Assembly (NCBI GenBank): GCA_023014335.1
Contig: JAECYW010000043.1
Span: 1 to 21,351 of the forward strand
Source of the DNA: Galerina marginata
Lineage: Eukaryota > Basidiomycota > Agaricomycetes > Agaricales > Galerinaceae
Direction of reading: 5' to 3'
DNA: 21,351 bases
The notes below the pieces were generated by a model that saw only the letters and a list, made by a program, of their open reading frames with translations, ran no database searches and had not been told where the DNA came from. This document shows positions 1-9,675 of this stretch, one piece after another (the first letter of the stretch is position 1; the number at the start of each line of letters is the position of its first letter). The translations under genes were made by a program, and so were the position numbers.

Positions 1-1387
1 TATCTTTGGAAAAAAAGAACGAGTACCTTCGCATCCTGGATGGAGGAAAGCCACGTAGAGTAAGCCTCACAATTGGCTATCTTTTTTTCACTGCTGATTC
101 TGTGTTCAGACGCGTATCACAGATTGATGTGTCCTAATTTGTACAGTTTATGCAAGCCGTCTTTCCCACAGTTTGCTACTTATACACCTTCTTCCATGTC
201 GCTTTCTGAGCTAAAAAAGGTATGTCAAAGCAGCGGACCCACCACGGTCCACATTTCTCATCGTAGCTCAGGAACTTGAGAACAAACAGACAGTCTTGGA
301 ACTGCACTTCCGCGAACGTGAAGATTTGGCAAAATGTGTTCGGTTGGGTAAGCAGCGCATCGCCAAACACAAAGACCTCTCGGAGTCTTTGGTCAGCGAT
401 AACCAGGAGGAGGTTTTGTCCTATTTGGCACGGGGACTGGTCAAGCTCATGACTTGCGGGATATGCAAGGAAGTTACTATGGTGGGATATGAGACATGGT
501 ACGTGGCCGAGCCATCGTCCATCCTACTTCCATATAACAAACTTCCTACAGCCTCCAAACTTGCGGGCACTTGTTTTGCTCCAGCTGCTATGCCGAATGG
601 CGGCTTCTGAGGGCGGCAAAAGCACTGCGTCCAATCTGTCCCACCTGCTATTGCGATGTTACGTTTACTGTCGAGTATATCTCTGCTCTGCATCACCTTC
701 ATGCTGTCATGCAAGTGATAGAGCTTGAAGAGGAGAACCAACTTCGAATCATAAAACGGCCATGGGTGGATGCCCCGCAATCGAGCGAGGAAGCGCTCGA
801 TGAGCTGGTACAGTACACTTTTCTCTTGAACTTTTTTGACGGCTAAATTTTATTTGTTAGACCCCGATTCAGAGAAGGGTGTACTTTAATGAACCGAACA
901 GCCTAAGGGGGTATTCAGTAACTAAACTCGACGTAATTATGGTACGTTCTTTTGCTTTTGTCTCCATATTGCTGCTAAAATGATACTAGGCAATTCGCGT
1001 TGTCGATTTTCACCTATCCCGGGAGGACAGATTGCTCTCCGCATACCGAAAGACATTGGTATCGGTGGATTCACATGATGCCTGCCTAGATAGAATGCTT
1101 TGCGACCATGAAACGCCCGAGGAGCGCAGTGGGTTGATTGCGTCTGCTCTATTCTGTTCCAACTGTAAAAATTTCGGTTTGGACGTCGAATAGTGAGTGA
1201 TATCTTGTTCGTATGCTCACGGCTGACCTACCTAAGCAGCTTTGTGTGTGGTGAAACTTTATGCTATGAATGCGTGGAAGCAAAAGTGGATTGTCCTTGT
1301 AGTACAGAGCACGATGATATGACTATAACCGTAAGACCATTGCTTGACGCCGAACTCCTGCTGTCAAGTCTGTGCAAGTTGAATTAA
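1..1387 (+). CDS. RING-finger protein with a second, degenerate RING copy (5' partial)
   Basis: Spliced model with exons 1-59, 172-219, 272-498, 552-807, 861-941, 990-1192 and 1240-1387 (stop TAA); all junctions keep phase. The 499/551 splice joins TG to C and completes a C3HC4 RING: CGIC, then CGHLFC, CSSC and CPTC, with 14 residues between the first two pairs. The RING is preceded by a charged, probably coiled-coil stretch (ELENKQTVLELHFRERED). The same layout then recurs downstream: RVVDFHLSRED, then CSNC, then CGETLC and CYEC, then CPC. In this second copy the zinc-binding His is replaced by Glu and the last Cys pair is shortened, so it probably cannot bind zinc normally. RING proteins of this type are usually E3 ubiquitin ligases; no substrate can be inferred. 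The start lies outside the window. The first intron (112 nt) is twice the usual size here, so the 5' model is the least certain part. Confidence 0.75.
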
Positions 1388-1603
1388 TTACCGTACACCA
1401 AGGCTGTCATGCAGTGCTCTCTAATACGATACAATCCGACTCCTTCTTTGGTTTCCAAGATCGTTTTCACCTAGAACAATTAACTGTGAAGGATAACAAA
1501 TTTCAATTGACTCACGATTTGAGGAGGATCGAGACCAAGCGTCTGCGCACGCTCCCATCGATCTACTCGGAGCATTCCTACCCCAGGGCCATATTTTAAA
1601 TCA
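1388..1603. other. Intergenic 3' space between convergent genes
   Basis: This short stretch separates the RING-gene stop from the stop of the small minus-strand gene. An open frame of about 75 codons (1372-1599, +) crosses it, but it has no ATG start, and a minus-strand acceptor-like site near 1580 could extend the opposing gene. I read it as shared 3' UTR. Confidence 0.4.
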
Positions 1604-2004
1604 CTATATCACCTTGTAAATGCTCAGAACGAGAATACATTTGGAAACACACCCGTCAAACCACACCAGCACCGTTTCGGCAGGTGAGAGTTTGCTTCCA
1701 CCGATTCTTTTCAAACCAATCTGGTGTTTCTTCATGAACTGAACAATACTGGGGTGGTGCTCATCTAAGAAAGGTAGTGTGTTATTGTCTGGATGTGTCT
1801 GTCAGATCTGGGTGAATCGGAACACCAGTTGGACTCACCGCAGTTTACCCTTTCTTCTTCGTTCGGACCTTTGGACGCTTTGACGGTGACCTTTGGCCCA
1901 GGTTTTTTGACAGCGACCTTGGGTTTTTTGACAATAGGCTTTACTTCTCGCCGGACTGCAAAGTAGGACATCAACGGTCCCTCTTTTTGCTTCTTTGGAG
2001 GCAT
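1604..2004 (-). CDS. Small lysine-rich nuclear-type protein, unknown function
   Basis: Model: exon 2004-1839, intron 1838-1765 (GTGAGT…TTAG), exon 1764-1604, stop TAG; about 108 aa. I chose the ATG at 2004 because MPPKKQKEG opens a strongly basic, Pro/Lys-rich tract (KPIVKKPKVAVKKPG) that resembles a nuclear or DNA-binding tail. An in-frame upstream Met at 2085 exists but gives a Cys-rich leader that looks non-coding. EGPLMSYF has the spacing of a PCNA-interacting PIP box (h-x-x-aromatic-aromatic), but with Glu where Gln is usual. The second exon contains HHPSIVQFMKKHQIGLKRIG, which I do not recognise. It is the last of three co-oriented genes, 139 bp after the ~602-aa gene. A weak further intron near 1650 could change the C-terminus. 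Confidence 0.45.
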
Positions 2005-2142
2005 GGAAGTTGGTGTTGAGCAGCAAGAATTTTGAACGCAGGGAGATATATACAACCGGCAAGCTCCGAAGGACATTTTATTCAAGTCAAGGTAGGATAG
2101 TATTTTAAAGAGACATTCTGCCCAACGGCGTTGAAAGGAATT

Positions 2143-4200
2143 TCAGAAAAAATATTCGATACCATCCCCAAAATCAATCTTCCCACTCTGGTTGCTATTC
2201 TCGGCCCGGTCCTCCTTGGGTTCCATCCAGGTGCGCATCATCTTTTCGGTGTCGGTGTGCTGGAGCGCGTCCTGTAAATCTGAAGGAAGCCGGTGGAAAC
2301 CAACGATAAGATTGTTCAATCCCGGGTGACGCTCCTCGGATTTGGATGAAGGACCGACAGAGCGACTTGCCAATATCTGGTCTGCCTCTGTGGGTGACCT
2401 AACAAAGGTAACCTCTGGATCTCCTGGACCAACACACGCCAATGTCTTCTCCGGCATGAGCCCGAACAACTCGCAGAGGTGATACCAGCCCTCGTCTTTG
2501 GAGATAAGGACCAGCACGCTCGCGCTCACCGCACACCGAGCACCCTTGTGATAAGAGACATTGAGGCTCGCATCAAAATTGACTGCGGGTAAAATGTGCA
2601 CGAGCGCATGCTTGGTTGAGTTTATAACAAATCTTCTCCAATTTTTTGACATCTCTTCAACACGAGCAGGCGTAAGGTAAAACATAATCTGCAAACTTGC
2701 GGTCAGCTGCAGTAAACAAAGGAAAATATATCACACCTTTTCCTGCTGCTCATGTGGATTGAGATCATCCATGGCCTTGATGTGGTCTTGGATGACGGTC
2801 CAGCTGGTCTTGGCGGTGCGCGCTGGATGTTCAATAGCAGGAAGACCGGTTCCACGGCTGACCGAGTGCATAATTTCATATCCATGTACAATAAGATGGC
2901 CCTGGCGACATTGTCGTCAGAATGAAAGTCCTCGATACAACAAAAGCACACATACACCTTTGAGGACTTCTTTGTATGTCTGAAGGTAAACCGTGAGAGG
3001 GTAAGTGTTTTTTGGCTTCTCAGACAGTGCCCACGGAGAGTAAAGCTAATATAATCAGGACACTGAATGCAGACAGACTGGCAGAAACCTACCAATGCGG
3101 GAAGATTAAACTGCGCCGCTATCGTTTCGATGCGGTCCGAGAGTTGGCTGCTCCCACCGCCAAATTTCTGAACCACTGCAGAATCTCCACGCTCGAGGCT
3201 GACTCCTGACCTGTATTTTGCAATGAGATCGCGGGTGCCGTCTTCCATGGCGGCGGCTGCATGAATAACATTTGCAGAAATCTGTCAACATGATCAAAAC
3301 CCAGGAGAGAAACATGGAAAACAAAAAGACTTGCTGGATAGAGCATAAATCGCTCAAGAAGGTAGACAAACACGACTGAACAGCCCCCGGTTTCAAACCA
3401 AATGGGATGCTCTGGGGTCAAGAGCCGGCTTTCCACCAGCGCGTGCACAATTTCAACTGAGCCAACAATGCGTCGGCATCGGTCACGTACTGAACTCTCG
3501 GTTTTTTGACCCACACCTACTCGCTGCTCAGAGATAACAGCGTTGAGAATGGGGTCAATGAGCCGTGCCCGACCAGAAGAGTAGGCATGGTGTGCAATAT
3601 GAGCAGCCAAATCCAGCTCAGCTGCTGGATTTAGAGGAAGTGAACCGACTTTGAGGTTGGAAAAATGAATAACGGCCCGCATAAGGTGGTCAGGAAGATG
3701 TATGAGAACTGAAATAAAAAAAAATAAATCCACAATTTTTAAATTGGTGCAGGATTATGCCACGTACAGGGATGGAGGACGAGAAAGCTCCCGGGGTAAT
3801 AGAGAAGCCGAAGCTGGATGACTGACTCAATACGTTGAACACCGTCAAGAATAAGTAGCTGGTGTTGATCTCCATCAAGCGCGTATACTGCTTTAGGGTC
3901 CTGACCCTTGGCAAGTGATGGAAAATCGGGGGAGCAGGGTATCGCAAGCCCAGGTCGAGATTGCGGATGGGGAAAAACATCAAATTTAGGCATCAGATTA
4001 TGCTTGACATACTCGTTGTTGATTTCCCGAGCCAATGGATGAATAGAAACAGCTTTGAGATCAGGCTGAACATGCATCACAGTAAAGCGGGACAAGAGAA
4101 AAGGAATATCCCAAGCCTCATCTGATGCGAGGAACTCCCTTTGTTCACGGGAAATATTCTGGTCCCATAAGAGTCCACCAGCAGGAAGAGGAAGAGCCAT
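2143..4200 (-). CDS. ParB/sulfiredoxin-like (DGxxR) protein, ~602 aa
   Basis: Exons 4200-3768, 3708-3323, 3281-3093, 3045-2956, 2901-2737 and 2688-2143 (stop TGA) join in phase, 1809 nt. The introns are 41-59 nt; the 3322-3282 intron has a weak GTTTTC donor. Residues ~45-130 look like the ParB/Srx-like fold: a VSIHPLAREINNEYV helix region with the conserved Arg, then LLILDGVQRIESVIQL (119-130), which matches the DGQHR-type signature of ParB-like nucleases and sulfiredoxins. The rest (helical, plus a 182-residue last exon with GWYHLCELFGLMPEKTL) is unfamiliar. In ParB/Srx families this motif lies at a nucleotide-binding pocket; what this fungal protein does is unknown. The ATG lies 54 bp after the stop of the larger DGxxR-like gene on the same strand. 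The two may be co-transcribed, or a missed intron may fuse them, although an in-frame TGA sits just upstream of this ATG. Confidence 0.75.
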
Positions 4201-4254
4201 TGGGTTCGTCCTTCAATTTCTGCCTGGCCTTTAAAGCAAAATTTAATCGGAGTT

Positions 4255-7200
4255 TCAATCAGAATCCATGAGGTCGAAAAGCATGAATTGAACTCTCTAC
4301 AAAACGAACACTTGTATATATCCAATTCAAAAAACGACCCGATCACATTCTTCCCAACTCGGTTCCCAGGAATGTCACTACTTTGAGAAGAAGTGCTGAG
4401 ACAGTGAGGTGTAGACAAGCCTGGAACGTTGCTCACCTTGCGGATGACCTTCTGCCTCAGGACTTCTGGTGAACTGGCACCGATATCCTTGTCACTGAAA
4501 GCGGGCGGAGACGTAAACTGGTTGAACAAGTCATCGCTGTCAGGGTCAGGGCGGGCACGCTTGGGTGCGCTCGGAGTTGCAGGTGCAGGTCCGCCTTTGG
4601 GTGTCTCCTGATCAGGCCCGTCGGATATTTCACTGTGTTTTCTTTTGTGTGCGACACTTGCAAAGTCCGCCTCTGTTATCGGCTCATCTTCTGGGAAAAG
4701 GTTACGGCGCAGGGAGTCGATGACTTCTATTAAACAGGTAAGCAACATGAAAGAAAAGAAAACACACACACACACCTGGACCGGCAATAAGTGTGCGCTT
4801 TCTTATGATTGGAGACGTTGCTATACCAAGCATTATAAGAAGTAAGGAGACATAAAAAGAGAACAGTACTAACGCGAGTCTGTCGTCCATCCATTGCCAG
4901 TGTGGGATTCAGTATCGTTTTCCACCTCAGATGCACTGTAGTCTATGTAGGAACCAAACGCTGAGAAGCGTATTGGCTGAGTAGGGGGGTATGGGATTTT
5001 TGGTGAGCTGCTTTCTTGTGAAAAGAGTGCTAGAAACATGGTTAGAAGCTGGGAGATTTTAAAAAGACAAAATACAAACGACTGTGCCCATATTCAACAA
5101 CAAGACTGGTGTCCTGAGAGTTATCTCCCTGACTCGGACTCCCTGAAACGGCTAAAAGGGAAATTAGATGACGAACTCTGAAAATGCGGTGTCCCTACAT
5201 TTTTCCCCACTTTCGATGGGAGACGATGGTTCTGAGGAGAGTTGAGAAGAATGAAATCATCAAGATCAAAATGACCGACCACTAAGAACTTGGAGGTGCT
5301 TTTTCGTCCTCCTCTTGGGCTGTGGAGTGACCGCTTCATCCTCGACATCGCTGCTCGCAGGGAGTGGACTCTTGGGCTGTTTGCCCTCGACGGCTGGAGC
5401 AGGACCGGTGGATCTGTTGGGATCAGCAGCAATCGGACTCTCTGCTTTCTCAGGTGAGGGCGCATCATCCTCGACATCGCTGCTAGGAGGAAGCGGACTC
5501 TTGGGTTTTCCATGCTCGATAGCTAGAGCAGAACCAGTGGATCCGGTGGGATCAGCAGCGATGGGACTTTTTGCTTGCTGAGGTAAGGTCACTTCAGCAC
5601 CGACAGATTGCCGAGCGGCAGAAACATCGGAGGCGGCTCCTGGAATCGGAATAAGAACTTGAACAGATTAAAGAAAGAAAATAAGTACCAGGGGAGGAAA
5701 AAGCAATGAGAGTATCATCCTGAAGAATCTCAGTGCGCTTATCGTACAGCAACTTGGACTTTCTCTTCAACTGCTGATTTTGCAAAGCGATCTGTCTCTT
5801 CTTCGCCGCCTCAATGCGAAGAGTTAAGGACTCCGATCCTGGACCAAGCGCCTCAATCCTGAGTAAATCCTCCTCATCCATGGAGGTGTAATAGAACTTG
5901 GTCTGGGTTGCCGACGCGGCCTCGAGCTCCTTTACGTCTGACATAAGGTTGGTGAAAAGACGGTCCTGAAGGGCATGAGAAATGTGGTCGGAGTGGTCGT
6001 CTTCAGGGTGGATGTAGATTTGCTGAGCTCGGTGACTGGCTACCGCCATGGCCTGTAAATGAACATGTGAGAAACAGAACGGCGAAGAGTAGGAATGTCT
6101 CACTTTAAGAAGCGCGCTGGCAGCAAAGTGAACGTCGTCGTGAACAAGCCATTTTGTCTTTGGATCCTCCCAGTTGCAGGGAATGGTACCGGACTCTGGC
6201 TTCTGAAGAAGCTTGATTATACCATTAGCGACATATAAGGTATTCGTCTGGATCTCTTGTGCCTTGGATTTAAGCGAAAGACGTGAGCTAGTATCCCCCA
6301 AGGCTGGCTGCGATGAGTTGGGTATGGTGAGTTCAGGCCGAACGATGCGGTCCCAAAAGAAGAAGTCGGCGATGTAGAGTTGGAAAGCGCCAGAGAGATA
6401 TTCCCTCAAGTCCCAGAACATGGCGTGAGAGCTGTAAAAATGGGTATGATGGAGTGTGAGATCCATGATTTTAATGATGCAGACGGCTATTGTCCTCATG
6501 CGTTTGCTGGCGTTGTTGGTGCTGGACGTCATCCAAGGGCACGCGGTGTTCAGAAGGAGGTCCTGGAAGTTGGCAGGCGTGTTGTGGACGTTAACAAAGC
6601 TGGAAAACAGCTGCTCCGTTTCATTGGGTATCGAGGAAGTGCAGGCCATGACACGCTTGTTGCTGGGAACCATTTGATTGGAGCGCCACTTAGTAAGCGC
6701 CTTTACGACTTCCGGTTCAAGGCCAAGAAAGCTTGCTTGGTTGGTCGGGGCTGTCTTTTCGTCAAAAGTGGCCATGACTTTCATCCTAACGAATGAGGAT
6801 GTGCGAGTAGCAAAAATGCGGCTTAAAAACTGGAGGATGGAACTGAGTAACAAGGAAAGGGGAAATATAGAAATGACTCACCACACGGAGCACCACCTCA
6901 GGATCGGTGTTGGACCCCATTGTCTTAATTCTAGACAGGAGAATATCGGTCGCACCATCGAAAAAACTGGACATGCCAATTGTGTTGAAAAACGGCTCGA
7001 TCCATATGAAGACAAGATTCAACCAGGATCGTATCGCTACCATCGGTCCGCAACAGTCAAGTATGAAAGACTGCATGAGCAGGGGAGGAGGGGTGAGAGG
7101 AAACGGCATCCCAAACAGCTCATGATTGAAGAGCGGATGTTCTAGAACAAGCGTAAGACGCTGAATAAAAGTTTCAAGGACAACTTGAGCTTCGGGGGGA

Positions 7201-9202
7201 AAAGTGGAATCGGCTGCAACAGCCAGCTTTCGACGCTCTACCCATTCAGCCGAGTAATAGATGACACCATCTTTATACTGTTGGAAGATGTGGTTATAGT
7301 CGAGCGCTTCTTGCGGGTCGCTAGTCCCAAATTTGCTCCTGACCGTAAAGAGGGTCTGCTGGTAGATCTCGTCAACATCGGCATAAAAGACCTTGTCCAA
7401 CAAGTTTGGAATTGGGGTGGGTGGGGTGAGAGCAAGCTGGTTGCGAAGCGCCACCACACTCTCCATAGTGAACGTCTCGGGAAGGGGGTGGTTGGAAGTC
7501 ACAAAGTCCAATGCGGCTCTTCCTTGTTTGCTGAATTGTTCAAAGAACTGACGACACATGCATTTGAACGCCGTTGGGAAGAATGTGGCAGAAGGAACTC
7601 ACCACATAGAGAGGAGCCTTGTATTCATCTGCTAACTGCGTTGTCGACACCCAATTTGTTGTCCAGTTCACGGAGTACCGGTACAGATTAACATACTCGA
7701 GGAAGAAGGAGGTGTCACCCAGGATTCTGGAGATTCGGTTGGTAAACGGCTTTGAATCGGCCACGGCACCGGTCCTATGAATGTCTATAAGTGTCTGCTT
7801 GCGCTCCAGGATGGGTTTGCTTTCAAGCAGTTGGGCGACCATGTGTAAAACGGTCTCTTCCTTGTCTTGGGCTTGGTAAGACTGTTTGTTGGTGGCGAGG
7901 TGGTTGATGATATCTGGCCCAAACTTGCTCGCGGTGATGAGAGCTGCCGAAATACATCAATACCGGAATGGAAAATAGAGGAAATTGACGCACGGAGTGA
8001 ATATACGATGATCGCCCACGAAGAGGCCTCGACGATGGCCGCTCTGAGCTCATTCCTTTTCTCTTTCAGGCTAGCTATCTTCTCCATATCAGGATTATCC
8101 TCCTGCTTCGCAGCTGCGAGGGCTCCCAAGACAGTCTGGAGGCGCTTTTGGAGACCAGTAACAAGACGCCGCAGGACCTGGATCCTATGGTTCCCATTGA
8201 CAATAATTATGAAGTCGGTCACATTGTTCTTGGCCTCTGGCATCCACACAAGCTTGGGAAAATCACCAGAGCTGAGATTGGTGTCGAGTTTGGTGACGTC
8301 AATGAAGCGTGGGTCTATGAAGGCGATGATCGCGTGCTCTTCACAAAAGCGTCGTACATTCTGAAGAGGTACCGTGATGTCGTTCGGGTCGCCTCCAAGG
8401 GCACGGATGAGCTGGTTGACGCTCAAAGCAGTCGGTTCACGGGGATTGTAGAGCTTGGTCTGAGTCTGTAACCCATTCCCGCCATCTCGGTCAAGGCCGA
8501 AACAGAACCGGCCACCACCAAGCAGTGCCGCCTTTTTCTCGGCCGTGATCTGGGTGGCGCGATTGTCATCGACAATGAAGGTCTGCCGAAAGGAGTGAAT
8601 ATTGTGTTTATAAATAAATAAAATGCTGGACCTTGGGAAGCGCATCCTCGACCTGAGTCTTCTTTCCCTTTAAGTGATCGTAAGATTGGTTATAATTCTC
8701 AGAGGAGATGCGTACCTTTGCCTCTCTTTTCTTCTTTTCCTGATGAAGAACGTCAGAGATGAAGAGGATTAAAAATAGATCGCTCTTGCCTTGGGTTTAG
8801 CGGCCGTCGCTTTCTGGAAATAACCAACAGTGAGTGAGTTGGATGAATGAGGTCGGAAGTATCATACCTTTACTGTCTTTTTCGGTTGTTTATCGTTCTA
8901 AAAAAGACGTGAGCATGACAGCATATGGTTTTCACAATTAAACTGGCCTCATCGCCGCTATCTGAAACTTCCTGTTGAAATGACTATGTAAGAGCGATGA
9001 AATTGAGGAAAGCTGCCATAACTTACTGGTGTACCCTCATTGTCGGTATCATCAACATACTCCTGCAAATGAAAGGGTTAGTCGCATGAGAAAGGACAGT
9101 GAAAAAAGAACGCGCACCTTGCTGGTTGGCTGTTGATAAATGCAAGTCAGTGGGCTGGTCAAGTTTGAAAAGGAAAAAAGAACTTGCCTTGGCTTTTGGC
9201 AT
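4255..9202 (-). CDS. Large ParB/sulfiredoxin-like (NGNHR) protein with micro-exon 5' end, ~1328 aa
   Basis: Twenty exons join in phase to 3987 nt: 9202-9188, 9129-9118, 9062-9027, 8971-8936, 8897-8868, 8813-8790, 8739-8716, 8667-8632, 8582-7994, 7943-7603, 7547-6882, 6829-6104, 6052-5689, 5639-5280, 5231-5199, 5151-5080, 5029-4874, 4820-4776, 4726-4347 and 4296-4255 (stop TGA). The first eight exons (12-36 nt) encode a charged MPKAK…KKKREAK tail that resembles a nuclear signal. Residues ~115-215 carry VTDFIIIVNGNHRIQVLRRL, with the NGNHR signature (~200-204) of ParB/Srx-like domains, followed by a coiled-coil-like KR/E-rich helix. A long helical body follows (~300-900). Next comes a low-complexity tail with two 43-residue repeats containing SPIAADP and SSDVED, then an acidic/basic C-terminus ending LFDLMDSD. 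I know no named family with this layout. Two introns appear to use GC donors (9187, 8789), and the 8935-8898 intron is unusually short (38 nt). Confidence 0.82.
5320..5577 (-). repeat. Tandem 43-residue (129-bp) coding repeat in the NGNHR gene
   Basis: Two adjacent copies on the minus strand encode SPIAADPTGSTG…KSPLPPSSDVEDD and SPIAADPNRSTG…KSPLPASSDVEDE. They are Pro/Ser/Ala-rich and disordered, each ending in an acidic SSDVE(D) patch that resembles casein-kinase-2 sites. The boundaries are approximate. Confidence 0.8.
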
Positions 9203-9675
9203 GTTGTAGGGGGTAAGAAGGAAGCGATTTGAAATTGACGTTGGGTTAAATAGTAAACGGCGGGAGAGGGATGCACATGTTTATCCCGCTTGCCATTTTA
9301 GGGTACATGCCGAAGTTCCGAGGCGCACGTGGTCCTTTTGATTACCTGGTTTGGAAAGTGGACCTCAATGATGATCGACCTCAGAATTCGAAATTCAACC
9401 CCAAAATTCCGTTAGACTGCGTTGTAAAGAATGTGGCCATTGTTGCATAGTAAAGACGTGTCATTTAAAAAAATTTCCAAGCCTCACGGGAATGATTTTT
9501 TTTGGTGATGTGAGGCCCGTTTTCAGAAACGGGCGTCCCTCATTGACCAGGATACTTGAAATTTGACTCGAGTTTTCTATTGAATGAAATGTAATATGGT
9601 CTGTTATTTGATTCGGTGATGGGCCTTGCTAATTGACATTCAATTGGACATGAATTGTAAAGAATGTAATAATAA
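9203..9675. other. Intergenic region: promoter of the NGNHR gene and left element boundary
   Basis: No coding sequence is visible. The region contains the 5' flank of the minus-strand NGNHR gene and the 3' flank of the helicase gene. It also holds the left hairpin repeat (9510-9549), a 7-bp inverted pair GCCTCAC (9481-9487) / GTGAGGC (9510-9516), and two direct copies of TTGTAAAGAATGT (9422 and 9656). Confidence 0.6.
9510..9549 (+). repeat. Left copy of 40-bp hairpin repeat (att-like)
   Basis: It contains the perfect inverted repeat GCCCGTTT-TCAG-AAACGGGC (9515-9534): 8-bp arms around a 4-nt centre. The flanks GTGAG on the left and CGTC…TTGACCA on the right match the copy at 14588-14627 in the same orientation; 36 of 40 positions agree. 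The two copies are 5,078 bp apart and enclose exactly one gene. Confidence 0.85.

Noticed and set aside
6380..7145. Plus-strand frames of 138 and 155 codons
   Set aside because: Antisense to well-supported exons of the NGNHR gene, with splice sites that work only on the minus strand.
2143..9202. A bacterial ParABS or phage segment
   Set aside because: The genes have many fungal-type introns and there is no ParA-like ATPase or bacterial ribosome-binding site; only the DGxxR-type domain is shared.
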